A DNA stretch of 64,000 nt from assembly GCA_963668445.1 (NCBI GenBank), contig OY764335.1, forward strand, positions 1,116,001-1,180,000. Reading direction: 5' to 3'. Numbering within the stretch: the stretch's first letter is position 1; each line of letters begins with the position of its first letter. The notes under the pieces are model-generated. The model was not told the DNA's origin, did no database searches, and saw only the letters and a list, made by a program, of their open reading frames with translations. A program made the translations under genes and the position numbers. Below, piece after piece: positions 27,221 to 35,342 of the stretch. This stretch comes from Poriferisulfidus sp963668445. GTDB lineage: Bacteria > Pseudomonadota > Gammaproteobacteria > Poriferisulfidales > Poriferisulfidaceae.

Positions 27221-28873
27221 ATGCTTGCCCATGTGATGGCTCCACGCTGGCTTCCCGTTCTGGCCGTCGCGCTGGCCACCGCTCCGACCCGCCTGCCGGC
27301 GGCCGACGAGTGCGACGCATGGGGCGAACTCAACTACTTCAAGCATGCAACGCCGAGCACGCTGCAGCAGTGCCTGAATGCCGGCGCGGACATCGCCGTG
27401 CGCAGCACGTTCGACCGTACGCCGCTACATTTGGCCGCCTTCTCCAATGAAAACCCCGAGGTCATCCAGACGCTGCTCGCCGCAGGCGCGGATGTGGCCG
27501 CACTGGCCGAGCGCCGCCTGACGCCCTTGCACGCAGCCGCGTTCAACGTCAACCCCGCCGTAATCGCAACGCTGACCGAAGCCGGTGCCGACGTGAATGC
27601 ACAAGACGAAAGCCTCCAGACGCCATTGCATCTGGCCGCCTACCACAATCGCGACAACCCTGCCATCCTTGCGGCGCTGCTGGAAGCCGGCGCGAACGTG
27701 GCGACGCACAACGAACGCGGCCTGACGCCGCTTCACATCGTTGCGCGAAATCTGGACGCCTTCCTTCCCGGCGGCGCACCTGCCCATACATCCGACAATC
27801 AGGACAACTTGATTGCTGCCATCATGCTGCTCAACGCCGGCGCCGACGTGATGGCGCGCGATCTGGAAGACCGTACCCCCCTGCATGCCGCCGCCGAAAC
27901 GAATTCGAATCCGGACATCGTGTCCTTGCTGCTGCGCGCCGGCGCGCAACTGGGTCTGCTGGACGCCGACCGCCGCACCCCCCTGCATGCGGCTGCCTTC
28001 GCCAACCGGAACCCCGAGGTGCTGCGCGCCCTGATCAAGGCTGGCGCCGACTTGGCAGCACAGGATCGGCACGGCTTCACACCTTTGCATCGGGCGGCGT
28101 TCGCCAACCCCAGCCCCGCCATCGCCTCGGTCCTGCTCCGCGCCGGTGCCGACGTGATGGCGCGCAGCGACAACGGCTGGACCCCGCTGCACCTCGCCGC
28201 CCAGCGCAGCAAAAGCCCCGATGTCCTCCGCACGCTCCTGCAAGCCGGCGCCGATGCGCATGCTACCGACGTCGCCGGCAAGACCCCCTTGTACATGGCC
28301 GCGGCCAATCCGGAACTGGCCATCACGCAAATGCTTCTGGATGCCGGTGCCGATGTGCGCCACCGCGACGACTACGATGCCACGCCGCTGTACTGGGTAG
28401 CCGCCTTCAGCAGCAGCCCCGACATCGTCGCCGCCTTGCTGGAAGCCGGCGCCAATGCGGAAGAACGCGACCGCCGCGGCAAAACGCCGATGCACGCCGC
28501 GGCGCGCAACCGCAACCCCGCCATCATCGCCGCATTGCTCAATGCCGGCGCGGCCGTGGCCGTACGTGACCGGAATGGCGAAACGCCTTTGCACCAGGCG
28601 GCGTACAGCAACGACAACCCTGCCGTCGCTGCCGCCCTGCTTGAAGCCGGCGCCGAAGCGGCTGCCCAAGACAGGCTTCGGCAAACGCCGCTACACCGCG
28701 CCGTGCAGGGCAATCCGAACCCGGACGTCATCGTGGAACTGCTCGACGCCGGCGCCAACCCGGTGCAGGCCGACTCCAGCGGCAAGACACCTTGGGATTA
28801 TGCGCGGGAGCGCGAGGAACTGCGCGGCAGCGCCGCCTACCGGCGCCTCCGCGAAGCGCAACCGTCGCCATGA
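27221..28873 (+). CDS. Secreted ankyrin-repeat protein
   Basis: About 550 aa. After a signal peptide (PRWLPVLAVALATAPTRL) come 13 complete ankyrin repeats and a truncated last one, plus a degenerate first unit. The consensus TPLHxAAxxNxNPxVxxxLLxAGADVxAxD usually has a period of 34 rather than 33, from one extra residue in the NxNP turn. The fourth repeat carries a 17-residue insert (FLPGGAPAHTSDNQDN). The protein would be exported to the periplasm or beyond, so it probably mediates protein-protein contact. Ankyrin-rich secreted proteins are common in host-associated bacteria, but no secretion system or host is shown here. The start is ATG 27221 or ATG 27236; neither has a clear ribosome-binding site. 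Confidence 0.9.
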   Translation: MLAHVMAPRWLPVLAVALATAPTRLPAADECDAWGELNYFKHATPSTLQQCLNAGADIAVRSTFDRTPLHLAAFSNENPEVIQTLLAAGADVAALAERRLTPLHAAAFNVNPAVIATLTEAGADVNAQDESLQTPLHLAAYHNRDNPAILAALLEAGANVATHNERGLTPLHIVARNLDAFLPGGAPAHTSDNQDNLIAAIMLLNAGADVMARDLEDRTPLHAAAETNSNPDIVSLLLRAGAQLGLLDADRRTPLHAAAFANRNPEVLRALIKAGADLAAQDRHGFTPLHRAAFANPSPAIASVLLRAGADVMARSDNGWTPLHLAAQRSKSPDVLRTLLQAGADAHATDVAGKTPLYMAAANPELAITQMLLDAGADVRHRDDYDATPLYWVAAFSSSPDIVAALLEAGANAEERDRRGKTPMHAAARNRNPAIIAALLNAGAAVAVRDRNGETPLHQAAYSNDNPAVAAALLEAGAEAAAQDRLRQTPLHRAVQGNPNPDVIVELLDAGANPVQADSSGKTPWDYAREREELRGSAAYRRLREAQPSP

Positions 28874-28916
28874 CGGCACCGGAACCGATGCGCCGCGCGC
28901 ACTCCTAGGCTCCGCC

Positions 28917-29471
28917 ATGCCCCGCCTCGCCCGCCATTGGAACCAGCGCGAGACCCCGCGCAGCGCCGACCAGACCGCCAGCGCCCTGTCCGCCAACATC
29001 TGGCGCCTCGCCAGCGACGGCCTGCTGGCGCTGGAGAACGAAGGCTTCGAGACCCGCGACTGGGCGCAGCGGCTGGACGTCATCGGGCAGTTCGCCATCT
29101 TCGGCGCCCATCTGGTCGACCGCGAAGCGCAGGAGCGGCTGCCTGCCGCAGCGCGGGCGCAACTCGTCACTGCGCTCGCCCGGCATCTGGCGGCGCTCAT
29201 GCACGACAACCGGCTCGCCTGCGGCGATGTGCAGGCCGCCCCCTTAATCGGCCAGTTCAATGCCGCCTCCGAACGCTACGCGCACTGCGGCTGGAGTGCC
29301 GCCGACGGGCCCGGATTCGCGCTGCGGAGGGAATTGGGCGATGCCGTCGCCGCCTGCATGGGCACCCACGATCAGGAATGGATCGCCACATACGTCATCG
29401 ACCGCGAAGCCCCGAAGTTCGCGGCTGCCTTGGGCCGCACACTGCACGGCCTGATGCCGCCGCGCCGCTGA
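28917..29471 (+). CDS. Conserved hypothetical protein
   Basis: 184-aa soluble protein, mostly helical in appearance (for example LSANIWRLASDGLLALENE and DVIGQFAIFGAHLVDRE), with no signal peptide or membrane segment. I do not recognise a family with confidence, though similar small helical proteins occur in other proteobacteria. It lies 43 bases after the ankyrin gene on the same strand and converges with the small gene at 29485-29679, 13 bases away. ATG 28917 is the first start consistent with the coding statistics; the frame upstream shadows the ankyrin gene. Confidence 0.6.
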   Translation: MPRLARHWNQRETPRSADQTASALSANIWRLASDGLLALENEGFETRDWAQRLDVIGQFAIFGAHLVDREAQERLPAAARAQLVTALARHLAALMHDNRLACGDVQAAPLIGQFNAASERYAHCGWSAADGPGFALRRELGDAVAACMGTHDQEWIATYVIDREAPKFAAALGRTLHGLMPPRR

Positions 29472-29484
29472 AGCGCGCCGCGGC

Positions 29485-29679
29485 TCAGCGCTTCCAGTTC
29501 TCGAAGTTGCCGGTTTCCTTTTCCTGACCGTCCTCGAACCCGGCCTGATACGCGTCGCTGACACGCTGCTCCTCGCGCACCGGATGGCCCAGATAGCCGC
29601 CCTGCCAGCCGAGCACGTAATCCGGATCAACGCCCAGTTCCTCCATGCGGGTGACCGCATCTCGATACGCTTGATTCAT
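29485..29679 (-). CDS. Small conserved hypothetical protein (64 aa)
   Basis: A 64-aa acidic, soluble protein beginning MNQAYRDAVTRMEELGVDP, with VLGWQGGYLGHPVREEQRV and AYQAGFEDGQ. I recall similar small proteins in other gammaproteobacteria but no assigned function. It reads opposite to both flanking genes; its start is 64 bases from that of the membrane protein at 29744. Confidence 0.65.
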   Translation of the reverse strand: MNQAYRDAVTRMEELGVDPDYVLGWQGGYLGHPVREEQRVSDAYQAGFEDGQEKETGNFENWKR

Positions 29680-29731
29680 GAATGGTCGTCCAAACTCTCG
29701 CAGGAAAGCCTATTTTAACACGATCCTTGGC

Positions 29732-29737
29732 TACAAT
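29732..29737 (+). promoter_or_regulatory. Putative -10 element
   Basis: TACAAT lies seven bases before ATG 29744, so transcription would begin at about the start codon, which suggests a leaderless message. No convincing -35 is visible. Confidence 0.3.
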
Positions 29738-29743
29738 AACGCC

Positions 29744-30067
29744 ATGCCCCGCCTTCCTTCCCTCGCGGCAAGCTATCTGGTGCAACTTTTCCTGGTTGCC
29801 ATCGGCGTCCTGCTCGTCCTGCTGTACCTCGGCATGTTCCGCGACCCGCCCTACCCGGCGCTGGTGCCGGCCGCGTTCTGGTTCTTCTATCTGTCCTACC
29901 TCAGCCTGCGCTGGCTCATGCGGCGCGTCAGCAGCAGCCGGGCCTCTTGGCAGCAGTCGATGGCCTTCGGCATCGCCGCCGCGCTGACCATTGCCATCTA
30001 TCTGGCCGGCCACATCGGCGAACAGCAGCGACAGGCCAGTCTCCAAGAGCGCCAGCTGAGCGATTGA
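29744..30067 (+). CDS. Small inner-membrane protein
   Basis: 107-aa hydrophobic protein with three predicted membrane segments (about residues 10-30, 42-58 and 72-90), YLVQLFLVAIGVLLVLLYLG being the first. I recognise no functional motif. It lies one base before cysS (stop at 30065-30067, cysS ATG at 30069), so it shares that transcript. ATG 29744 is the first ATG that keeps the first helix near the N-terminus. Confidence 0.6.
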   Translation: MPRLPSLAASYLVQLFLVAIGVLLVLLYLGMFRDPPYPALVPAAFWFFYLSYLSLRWLMRRVSSSRASWQQSMAFGIAAALTIAIYLAGHIGEQQRQASLQERQLSD

Positions 30068-30068
30068 C

Positions 30069-31439
30069 ATGCTCCAGTTGCACGATACCGCGCGGCGGCG
30101 CAAAACGCCGTTCGCGCCGCTTGATCCCGAACGGGTCACCTTGTACGTCTGCGGGCCGACCGTCTACGACCACATCCACATCGGCAACGCCCGCCCGCTC
30201 GTCGTGTTCGACGTGCTGGCGCGCCTGCTGCGCCGCCTCTATCCGACCGTCGTCTATGCCCGCAACCTGACCGACATCGACGACAAGATCCTAGATCGAG
30301 CCCGGCAGGAGCGCTGCGCCTTCCACACGCTCACCGCCCGCTACATCCAAGCCTTCCACGAGGTCTGCCGGGGCCTCGGCGGCCTGGACGTCGACGTGGA
30401 GCCCTGCGCGACCGAGACCATCCCGGCCATGCTCGCCATGATGCGCAACCTGCTGGAACGCGGCCACGCGTACCAAGCCGACGGCCATGTCCTGTTCGCC
30501 GTCGAGACGTACGCCGGCTATGGCGAACTGTCGGGGCGCGCCGTCGCCGACCTGCATCCGGGCGCACGCGTGGAGGTCGCCGCCTACAAGCGGCATCCGG
30601 CCGATTTCGTGCTATGGAAGCCTTCCACGCCCGAACAGCCCGGCTGGGACAGCCCGTTCGGCCGCGGCCGCCCCGGCTGGCATCTGGAATGCTCCTGCAT
30701 GATTGCGCAGCATCTGGGCCCGACCATCGACATCCACGGCGGCGGCCAAGACCTCGTATTCCCGCACCACGAGAACGAGCGGGCGCAGAGCCGCTGCGCC
30801 CATCCCGACGAGTCGTTCGTGCGGTTCTGGCTGCACAACGGCTACGTCACCGTCGAAGGCGAGAAGATGGCCAAATCGATCGGCAACGTGCGTCAGGTCC
30901 GGAGCCTGCTGGAACGGCATCCCGGCGAACTGCTGCGGCTCGCCTTGCTGCACACGCACTACCGCAAACCGCTGGATTGGACCGACGGCCTGCTCGGCCA
31001 GGCGCGCCAGACCTTGGACCGCCTGTACCGCGCCTGGGCGGATGCCGGCAGTCCTGCCGAGGACGATGCCGCGCCGTCGGCCGCATTCATGGCCGCCCTG
31101 TGCGACGACCTCAACACGCCGCTGGCGCTGCAATGCCTGCAGCACGAAGCGGCCGCCATGCCGCGCCTGCCAGTCCCGCAGCAACCGGAAGCCGCCCGCC
31201 GCCTGTGCGCTGGAGCGCGCATGCTGGGCCTGCTGGAGCATTCGGCCGATGCCTGGTTCCACGCCGATGCGGCGGCGGCCTTGGACACGCCTGCCATCGA
31301 AGCCCTGCTGGCCGAACGTCTGGCAGCGCGGCAAGACGGCGACTATGCAGCAGCCGACCAGATTCGCGACCGGCTGCTGGCCGCCGGCATCGCCGTGGAA
31401 GACCGCCCGGAAGGCAGCCGCTGGCGCCGCATCATGTAA
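30069..31439 (+). CDS. cysS: Cysteinyl-tRNA synthetase
   Basis: 456-aa class I synthetase that charges tRNA-Cys. Zinc ligands are visible at the N-terminus (YVCGPT), in ECSCMI and in PHHENE; HIGN is the CysRS version of the HIGH motif and KMAKS replaces KMSKS. The C-terminal anticodon-binding helices are complete. It follows a small membrane protein by one base. Ordinary length for the family. Confidence 0.97.
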   Translation: MLQLHDTARRRKTPFAPLDPERVTLYVCGPTVYDHIHIGNARPLVVFDVLARLLRRLYPTVVYARNLTDIDDKILDRARQERCAFHTLTARYIQAFHEVCRGLGGLDVDVEPCATETIPAMLAMMRNLLERGHAYQADGHVLFAVETYAGYGELSGRAVADLHPGARVEVAAYKRHPADFVLWKPSTPEQPGWDSPFGRGRPGWHLECSCMIAQHLGPTIDIHGGGQDLVFPHHENERAQSRCAHPDESFVRFWLHNGYVTVEGEKMAKSIGNVRQVRSLLERHPGELLRLALLHTHYRKPLDWTDGLLGQARQTLDRLYRAWADAGSPAEDDAAPSAAFMAALCDDLNTPLALQCLQHEAAAMPRLPVPQQPEAARRLCAGARMLGLLEHSADAWFHADAAAALDTPAIEALLAERLAARQDGDYAAADQIRDRLLAAGIAVEDRPEGSRWRRIM

Positions 31440-31474
31440 ACTGGCACCCTGCGCATGCTCTTCCCCCGCCGACC

Positions 31475-31945
31475 GTGACGTCGTTATTCTTCCCCCGCAG
31501 CAGCGTCGCCCAAGTCGAAGAAGGCGACCAGCTTGCACCGAAATTCGATGAACACGGCCTGATCCCGGCGGTCACCACCGACTACGCCTCCGGCGAAGTG
31601 CTGATGGTCGCTTATCAGAATGCGGAAGCTCTCGAGCGCACCATCCGCACCGGCGAAGCGTGGTACTACAGCCGCAGCCGGCAGTGCCTCTGGCGAAAAG
31701 GCGATACCAGCGGACTGGTGCAGCAAGTCCGCGAACTGCGCATCGACGACGATCAGGATACTGTCTGGCTACGCGTGACGGTCGCCGGCTCCGGCGCCAG
31801 TTGCCATGTCGGCTACCGCTCCTGCTTCTACCGCAAGGTGCCGACTGGCGCCGCGGCCGGAGGCGCCTTGGAGCATCTGGAGCGCGACAAGACATTCGAC
31901 CCGGAAGAAGTGTACGGCAACGCGGACAACCCGACGCGCCTGTAG
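31475..31945 (+). CDS. hisI: Phosphoribosyl-AMP cyclohydrolase
   Basis: 156-aa HisI, third step of histidine synthesis. Metal-binding features are SCHVGYRSCF and DDDQD; E. coli-type enzymes have DCDxD at the latter place, so this copy has Asp where many have Cys. No ATP pyrophosphohydrolase (HisE) domain is fused. The GTG at 31475 is the best start, giving the family-like N-terminus before LIPAVTTDYASGEVLM; it has no clear ribosome-binding site. It is separated from any other his gene and lies between cysS and the LplT-Aas fusion. Confidence 0.93.
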   Translation: MTSLFFPRSSVAQVEEGDQLAPKFDEHGLIPAVTTDYASGEVLMVAYQNAEALERTIRTGEAWYYSRSRQCLWRKGDTSGLVQQVRELRIDDDQDTVWLRVTVAGSGASCHVGYRSCFYRKVPTGAAAGGALEHLERDKTFDPEEVYGNADNPTRL

Positions 31946-31955
31946 CGAAACCGCC

Positions 31956-34900
31956 ATGCCGTCCGCCGTCCGCTTGCTCGCTACGCGACGGTTCCTGCCT
32001 TTCTTCATCACCCTGCTGACCGGCGCCTATAACGACAACGTCTTCCGCTACGCGCTCGTCGCCCTCATCACGTTCCGCCTTGCCGAACTGGCCGGCTTCG
32101 GCAGCGGCGAACTGGTCGCCGCCAGCGCTGGCATCTTCCTGCTGCCGTTTCTGCTGTTCTCCGCCGTCGGCGGCACGCTTGCCGACCGCCTGCCCCGCCA
32201 TCTGCTGATTCGCCGCATCAAAATCGCCGAGATCATCCTGATGCTGCTGGCTTGGCTCGGCTTCTGGCTGGAGTCGGTCGGCCTGCTGTTCGCCGTACTG
32301 TTTCTGACCGGCTTGCAGTCGGCCCTGTTCGGCCCCGCCAAATACGCCATCCTGCCAAACCTGCTCGCCCGCCGCGAACTGCTGGGCGGCAACGCCATGG
32401 TCGCAGCCGGCACCTTCGTCGCCATTCTGGCGGGCTCCCTGACCGGCACCGGACTCATGGCCGCATCCGGCTACATGCACTGGGTGCCGGGGCTGCTCGT
32501 GGCGAGCGCCGGCCTCGGCTATCTGACCAGCCTGCTGGTGCCCGCGCAACCGCCCGGCGATACCGTGACGGCACTGACGCTCGAACCTTTCGGCCCGATG
32601 ATCCGGGTGCTGCGCGAGGGTCTTCGCTACCCGGACATAGCCCGGCTGGTGCTGGCGATCAGCTGGTTCTGGATGATCGGCGTCACCATGCTCGCCCAGC
32701 TCCCGCTGCTGGTGCGCGACACGCTGGGCGGCGACGAGCAGACGCTGGCCGCCGCGCTGGCGGTCTTCGTAATCGGCCTTGGCCTCGGCGCACTGCTGTG
32801 CAACCTGCTCCTGCGCGGGCGGGCACGGGCCGCCTGGGCGCCGCCGGCCGCCCTCGCCATGGGGGCCATGTTCTGGCTGCTGAGTTCGATCGCCCCCGTG
32901 CCTGCGGCAGCGCCCGGCGCCATGGACCTGCTGCGCGACCCGCACGCCGTCGGCATTCTGGCATCCCTGCTGCTGCTGGCCATATTCGGCGGCTTCTACG
33001 TCGTACCCCTCTACACCCTGCTTCAGCAACGTGCACGGAACGAACACCGAGCGCGCATCATCGCCTGCAACAACATCCTGAACTCCGGCTTCATGGTGCT
33101 GGCCTCGCTGATCGCCTTCGGCACCTTCCGCTTCGGCGGCACACTGGAAACGCTCTGGCTGCTCATGGCCGCCTCGGCGCTGGCGCCCCCCCTGATCTTG
33201 GCCCATTTTTCCGGCGGCAGCCTGCGGCGCTTCCTGCTGTGGCCGGCGGCAACCCTGGAACTCGCCGAGGAAGGGGGTCGGCAACTGCCTCGCGGCAGCC
33301 TCGTCTTCATCCGCTACGCGACTCCTTGGACCGCATGGAGCATGGCCGCCGCCCTTCCCGGAAAACTCGAACTGCATGCCGAACCCGCACTGCTGCGGCA
33401 TCCGGGCATGCGCCTGCTTGCGCTTTTGGTCCGCCTGCGCCCGCTCGACCAAGCCCAAGCCGCCGTGCATGGCCCGCACGACAGCGGCGATCGCGAGCGC
33501 ACCCTGGTGGTGCTGCCTCCCGACCCCGACGCAGGCGCGCTGCCGGAACTGATGCAGGCCGCCCGCCAGCATTGCGACCGCCCGGTCGCGGTCGCCTCCG
33601 CCACCGAACCCTCGCGCCACATGCCGTGCTTCCATCCGCATCTCCAAGTCATGCTCCGGGTCTGCCCGCTGCCCGCGCAACGGCGCCTCGATGCGGCAAC
33701 CGCCCGCCGCGATGCCTGCGACATGTACGACGTTCTGACCGAGCTGGAATACCACACCCGCTATCAGCATTGCACCACGCTGCAATCGCTGCACTCCGCC
33801 GCCCGCCGGTTCGGCGGAAACCGCCTGATTCTGAGCGATCCGGAACGCTCGTTCACCTACCGCAAGCTGCTGCAGAGCGTCTACGCCCTCGCCGGGCTGC
33901 TCCGCCGCACGCTGCCCGAGTCCCAGCAGGCCGTAGGCATTCTGCTGCCGACGACGACCGTCACGCCCGTTGCCTTCTTCGCCACGCATGCGCTGCGCCG
34001 CATCCCCGTCATGCTGAACTACACCGCCGGCACCGCGAACATTGCCAGCGCCTGCCGCACGGCCGACCTCACCCATATCATCACGTCGCGCCGGTTCGTC
34101 GAGCAGGCCGGCCTGCAGGACGCCACCGACCTGCTGGCCCGGAAACACACACTGCTGTGGCTCGAAGACCTGATCCCTCAGTTGGGCCTCGGCGCGAAAC
34201 TCGCTGCCGCCTGGCGGGCGCAACGCCCGGCGCCGGACGGCGATCCGTCCGACCCCGCCGCCGTCCTGTTCACTTCCGGCTCCGAAAGCGAACCCAAGGG
34301 CGTGGTGCTCAGCCATGCCAACCTGCACAGCAACCGCTGCCAAGTGCGGGCCGTGCTCGACTTCACGCCGCGCGACCGCATGCTGCTGTGCCTGCCGCTG
34401 TACCACTCCTTCGCGCTGGGCGTAGGCATGCTGCTCCCGATCGCTGCCGGCATGCCTTGCGTACTCTACCCCAACCCGACCCATTACAAGCAAATTCCGG
34501 AACTGATCCGCCAGCACGCCATTACCATCTTCTTCTCCACCGATACGTTCCTCAACGGCTATGGCAAAGCCGCAACCGCCGCAGATCTGGCCAGCCTGCG
34601 GCTGCTCGTAGCTGGCGCCGAAGCCCTCAAGCCGAGCACCCGGGAATTCTGGCTCGAGCGCTTCGCCATCAATGTCCGCGAAGGCTATGGAGTCACCGAG
34701 ACCTCGCCAGCACTGAGCGCCAATACGCCCGACTTCAATCGGCCCGGCACCGTCGGGCGCCTGATGCCGTGCATCGAGGCACGGCTGCAACCGCTGGAAA
34801 ACGACGAGACCCGGCACGGGCGCCTGCTGGTGCGCGCCCCGAACGTCATGGCCGGCTATTGGCTCCCCGGAAGCAGCCGCACGCTGACGCCGCCGGCTGA

Positions 34901-35282
34901 CAACTGGCACGACACAGGCGACGTGGCCGCCTTCGATGCCGATGGCTTCCTGACATTGCATGGCCGCGCCAAGCGCTTCGCCAAAATCGGCGGCGAAATG
35001 GTATCGCTTGCCCAGATCGAACAACGCATCAGCGACATCTGGCCGGAACATCGCCATGTAGTCTGCGCCGTCGCGCACCCGACGCGCGGCCAGCAGCTGG
35101 TGCTCATCACCGAACGCCCGGCGCCGGATCTCAACGGGCTGCGCGACGCCTTGGGCGCATGCGGCATCGCGGAACTGGCCCGGCCGCGGCGGCTCGTCGC
35201 GGTCGAAGCGCTGCCCATTCTCGGCAGCGGCAAGCCGGACCTGCGCCAAGCCCAGACACTGGCCGAATCGGTGCTACACTAA
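31956..35282 (+). CDS. LplT-PlsC-Aas fusion with degenerate acyltransferase domain
   Basis: 1108-aa fusion. Residues 1-415 form an MFS-type lysophospholipid flippase (LplT), with GAYNDNVFRYALVALITF at its start. About residues 600-1108 form an acyl-ACP synthetase with a complete AMP-binding set: LFTSGSESEPKGVV, YGVTETSP, DTGD, GRAKRFAKIGGEMVSL and the C-terminal catalytic lysine in GSGKPDL. Between them, about residues 430-590, lies what should be the PlsC acyltransferase. It still aligns (RHPGMRLLALLVRL) but the HX4D motif reads RYATPWT, with His and Asp gone, and no FPEG follows. Related fusions import lysophospholipid, re-acylate it and recharge acyl-ACP; here the acyl-transfer step may be missing. 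ATG 31956 is 10 bases after hisI. Confidence 0.9.
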   Translation: MPSAVRLLATRRFLPFFITLLTGAYNDNVFRYALVALITFRLAELAGFGSGELVAASAGIFLLPFLLFSAVGGTLADRLPRHLLIRRIKIAEIILMLLAWLGFWLESVGLLFAVLFLTGLQSALFGPAKYAILPNLLARRELLGGNAMVAAGTFVAILAGSLTGTGLMAASGYMHWVPGLLVASAGLGYLTSLLVPAQPPGDTVTALTLEPFGPMIRVLREGLRYPDIARLVLAISWFWMIGVTMLAQLPLLVRDTLGGDEQTLAAALAVFVIGLGLGALLCNLLLRGRARAAWAPPAALAMGAMFWLLSSIAPVPAAAPGAMDLLRDPHAVGILASLLLLAIFGGFYVVPLYTLLQQRARNEHRARIIACNNILNSGFMVLASLIAFGTFRFGGTLETLWLLMAASALAPPLILAHFSGGSLRRFLLWPAATLELAEEGGRQLPRGSLVFIRYATPWTAWSMAAALPGKLELHAEPALLRHPGMRLLALLVRLRPLDQAQAAVHGPHDSGDRERTLVVLPPDPDAGALPELMQAARQHCDRPVAVASATEPSRHMPCFHPHLQVMLRVCPLPAQRRLDAATARRDACDMYDVLTELEYHTRYQHCTTLQSLHSAARRFGGNRLILSDPERSFTYRKLLQSVYALAGLLRRTLPESQQAVGILLPTTTVTPVAFFATHALRRIPVMLNYTAGTANIASACRTADLTHIITSRRFVEQAGLQDATDLLARKHTLLWLEDLIPQLGLGAKLAAAWRAQRPAPDGDPSDPAAVLFTSGSESEPKGVVLSHANLHSNRCQVRAVLDFTPRDRMLLCLPLYHSFALGVGMLLPIAAGMPCVLYPNPTHYKQIPELIRQHAITIFFSTDTFLNGYGKAATAADLASLRLLVAGAEALKPSTREFWLERFAINVREGYGVTETSPALSANTPDFNRPGTVGRLMPCIEARLQPLENDETRHGRLLVRAPNVMAGYWLPGSSRTLTPPADNWHDTGDVAAFDADGFLTLHGRAKRFAKIGGEMVSLAQIEQRISDIWPEHRHVVCAVAHPTRGQQLVLITERPAPDLNGLRDALGACGIAELARPRRLVAVEALPILGSGKPDLRQAQTLAESVLH

Positions 35283-35342
35283 CCCGGCAAGGGCGCAACG
35301 CCACCTCGGCCGATCGGTAACGGACATGCAGGAACTGTTCTG

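Noticed and set aside
27221..28873. DNA-level tandem repeat or CRISPR-like array
   Set aside because: The regular spacing is from ankyrin repeats in the protein; the DNA units are diverged and lack identical repeats.
31572..35249. 1225-codon minus-strand frame opposite the LplT-Aas fusion
   Set aside because: Antisense shadow with no recognisable domain; codon pattern is the complement of the real gene.
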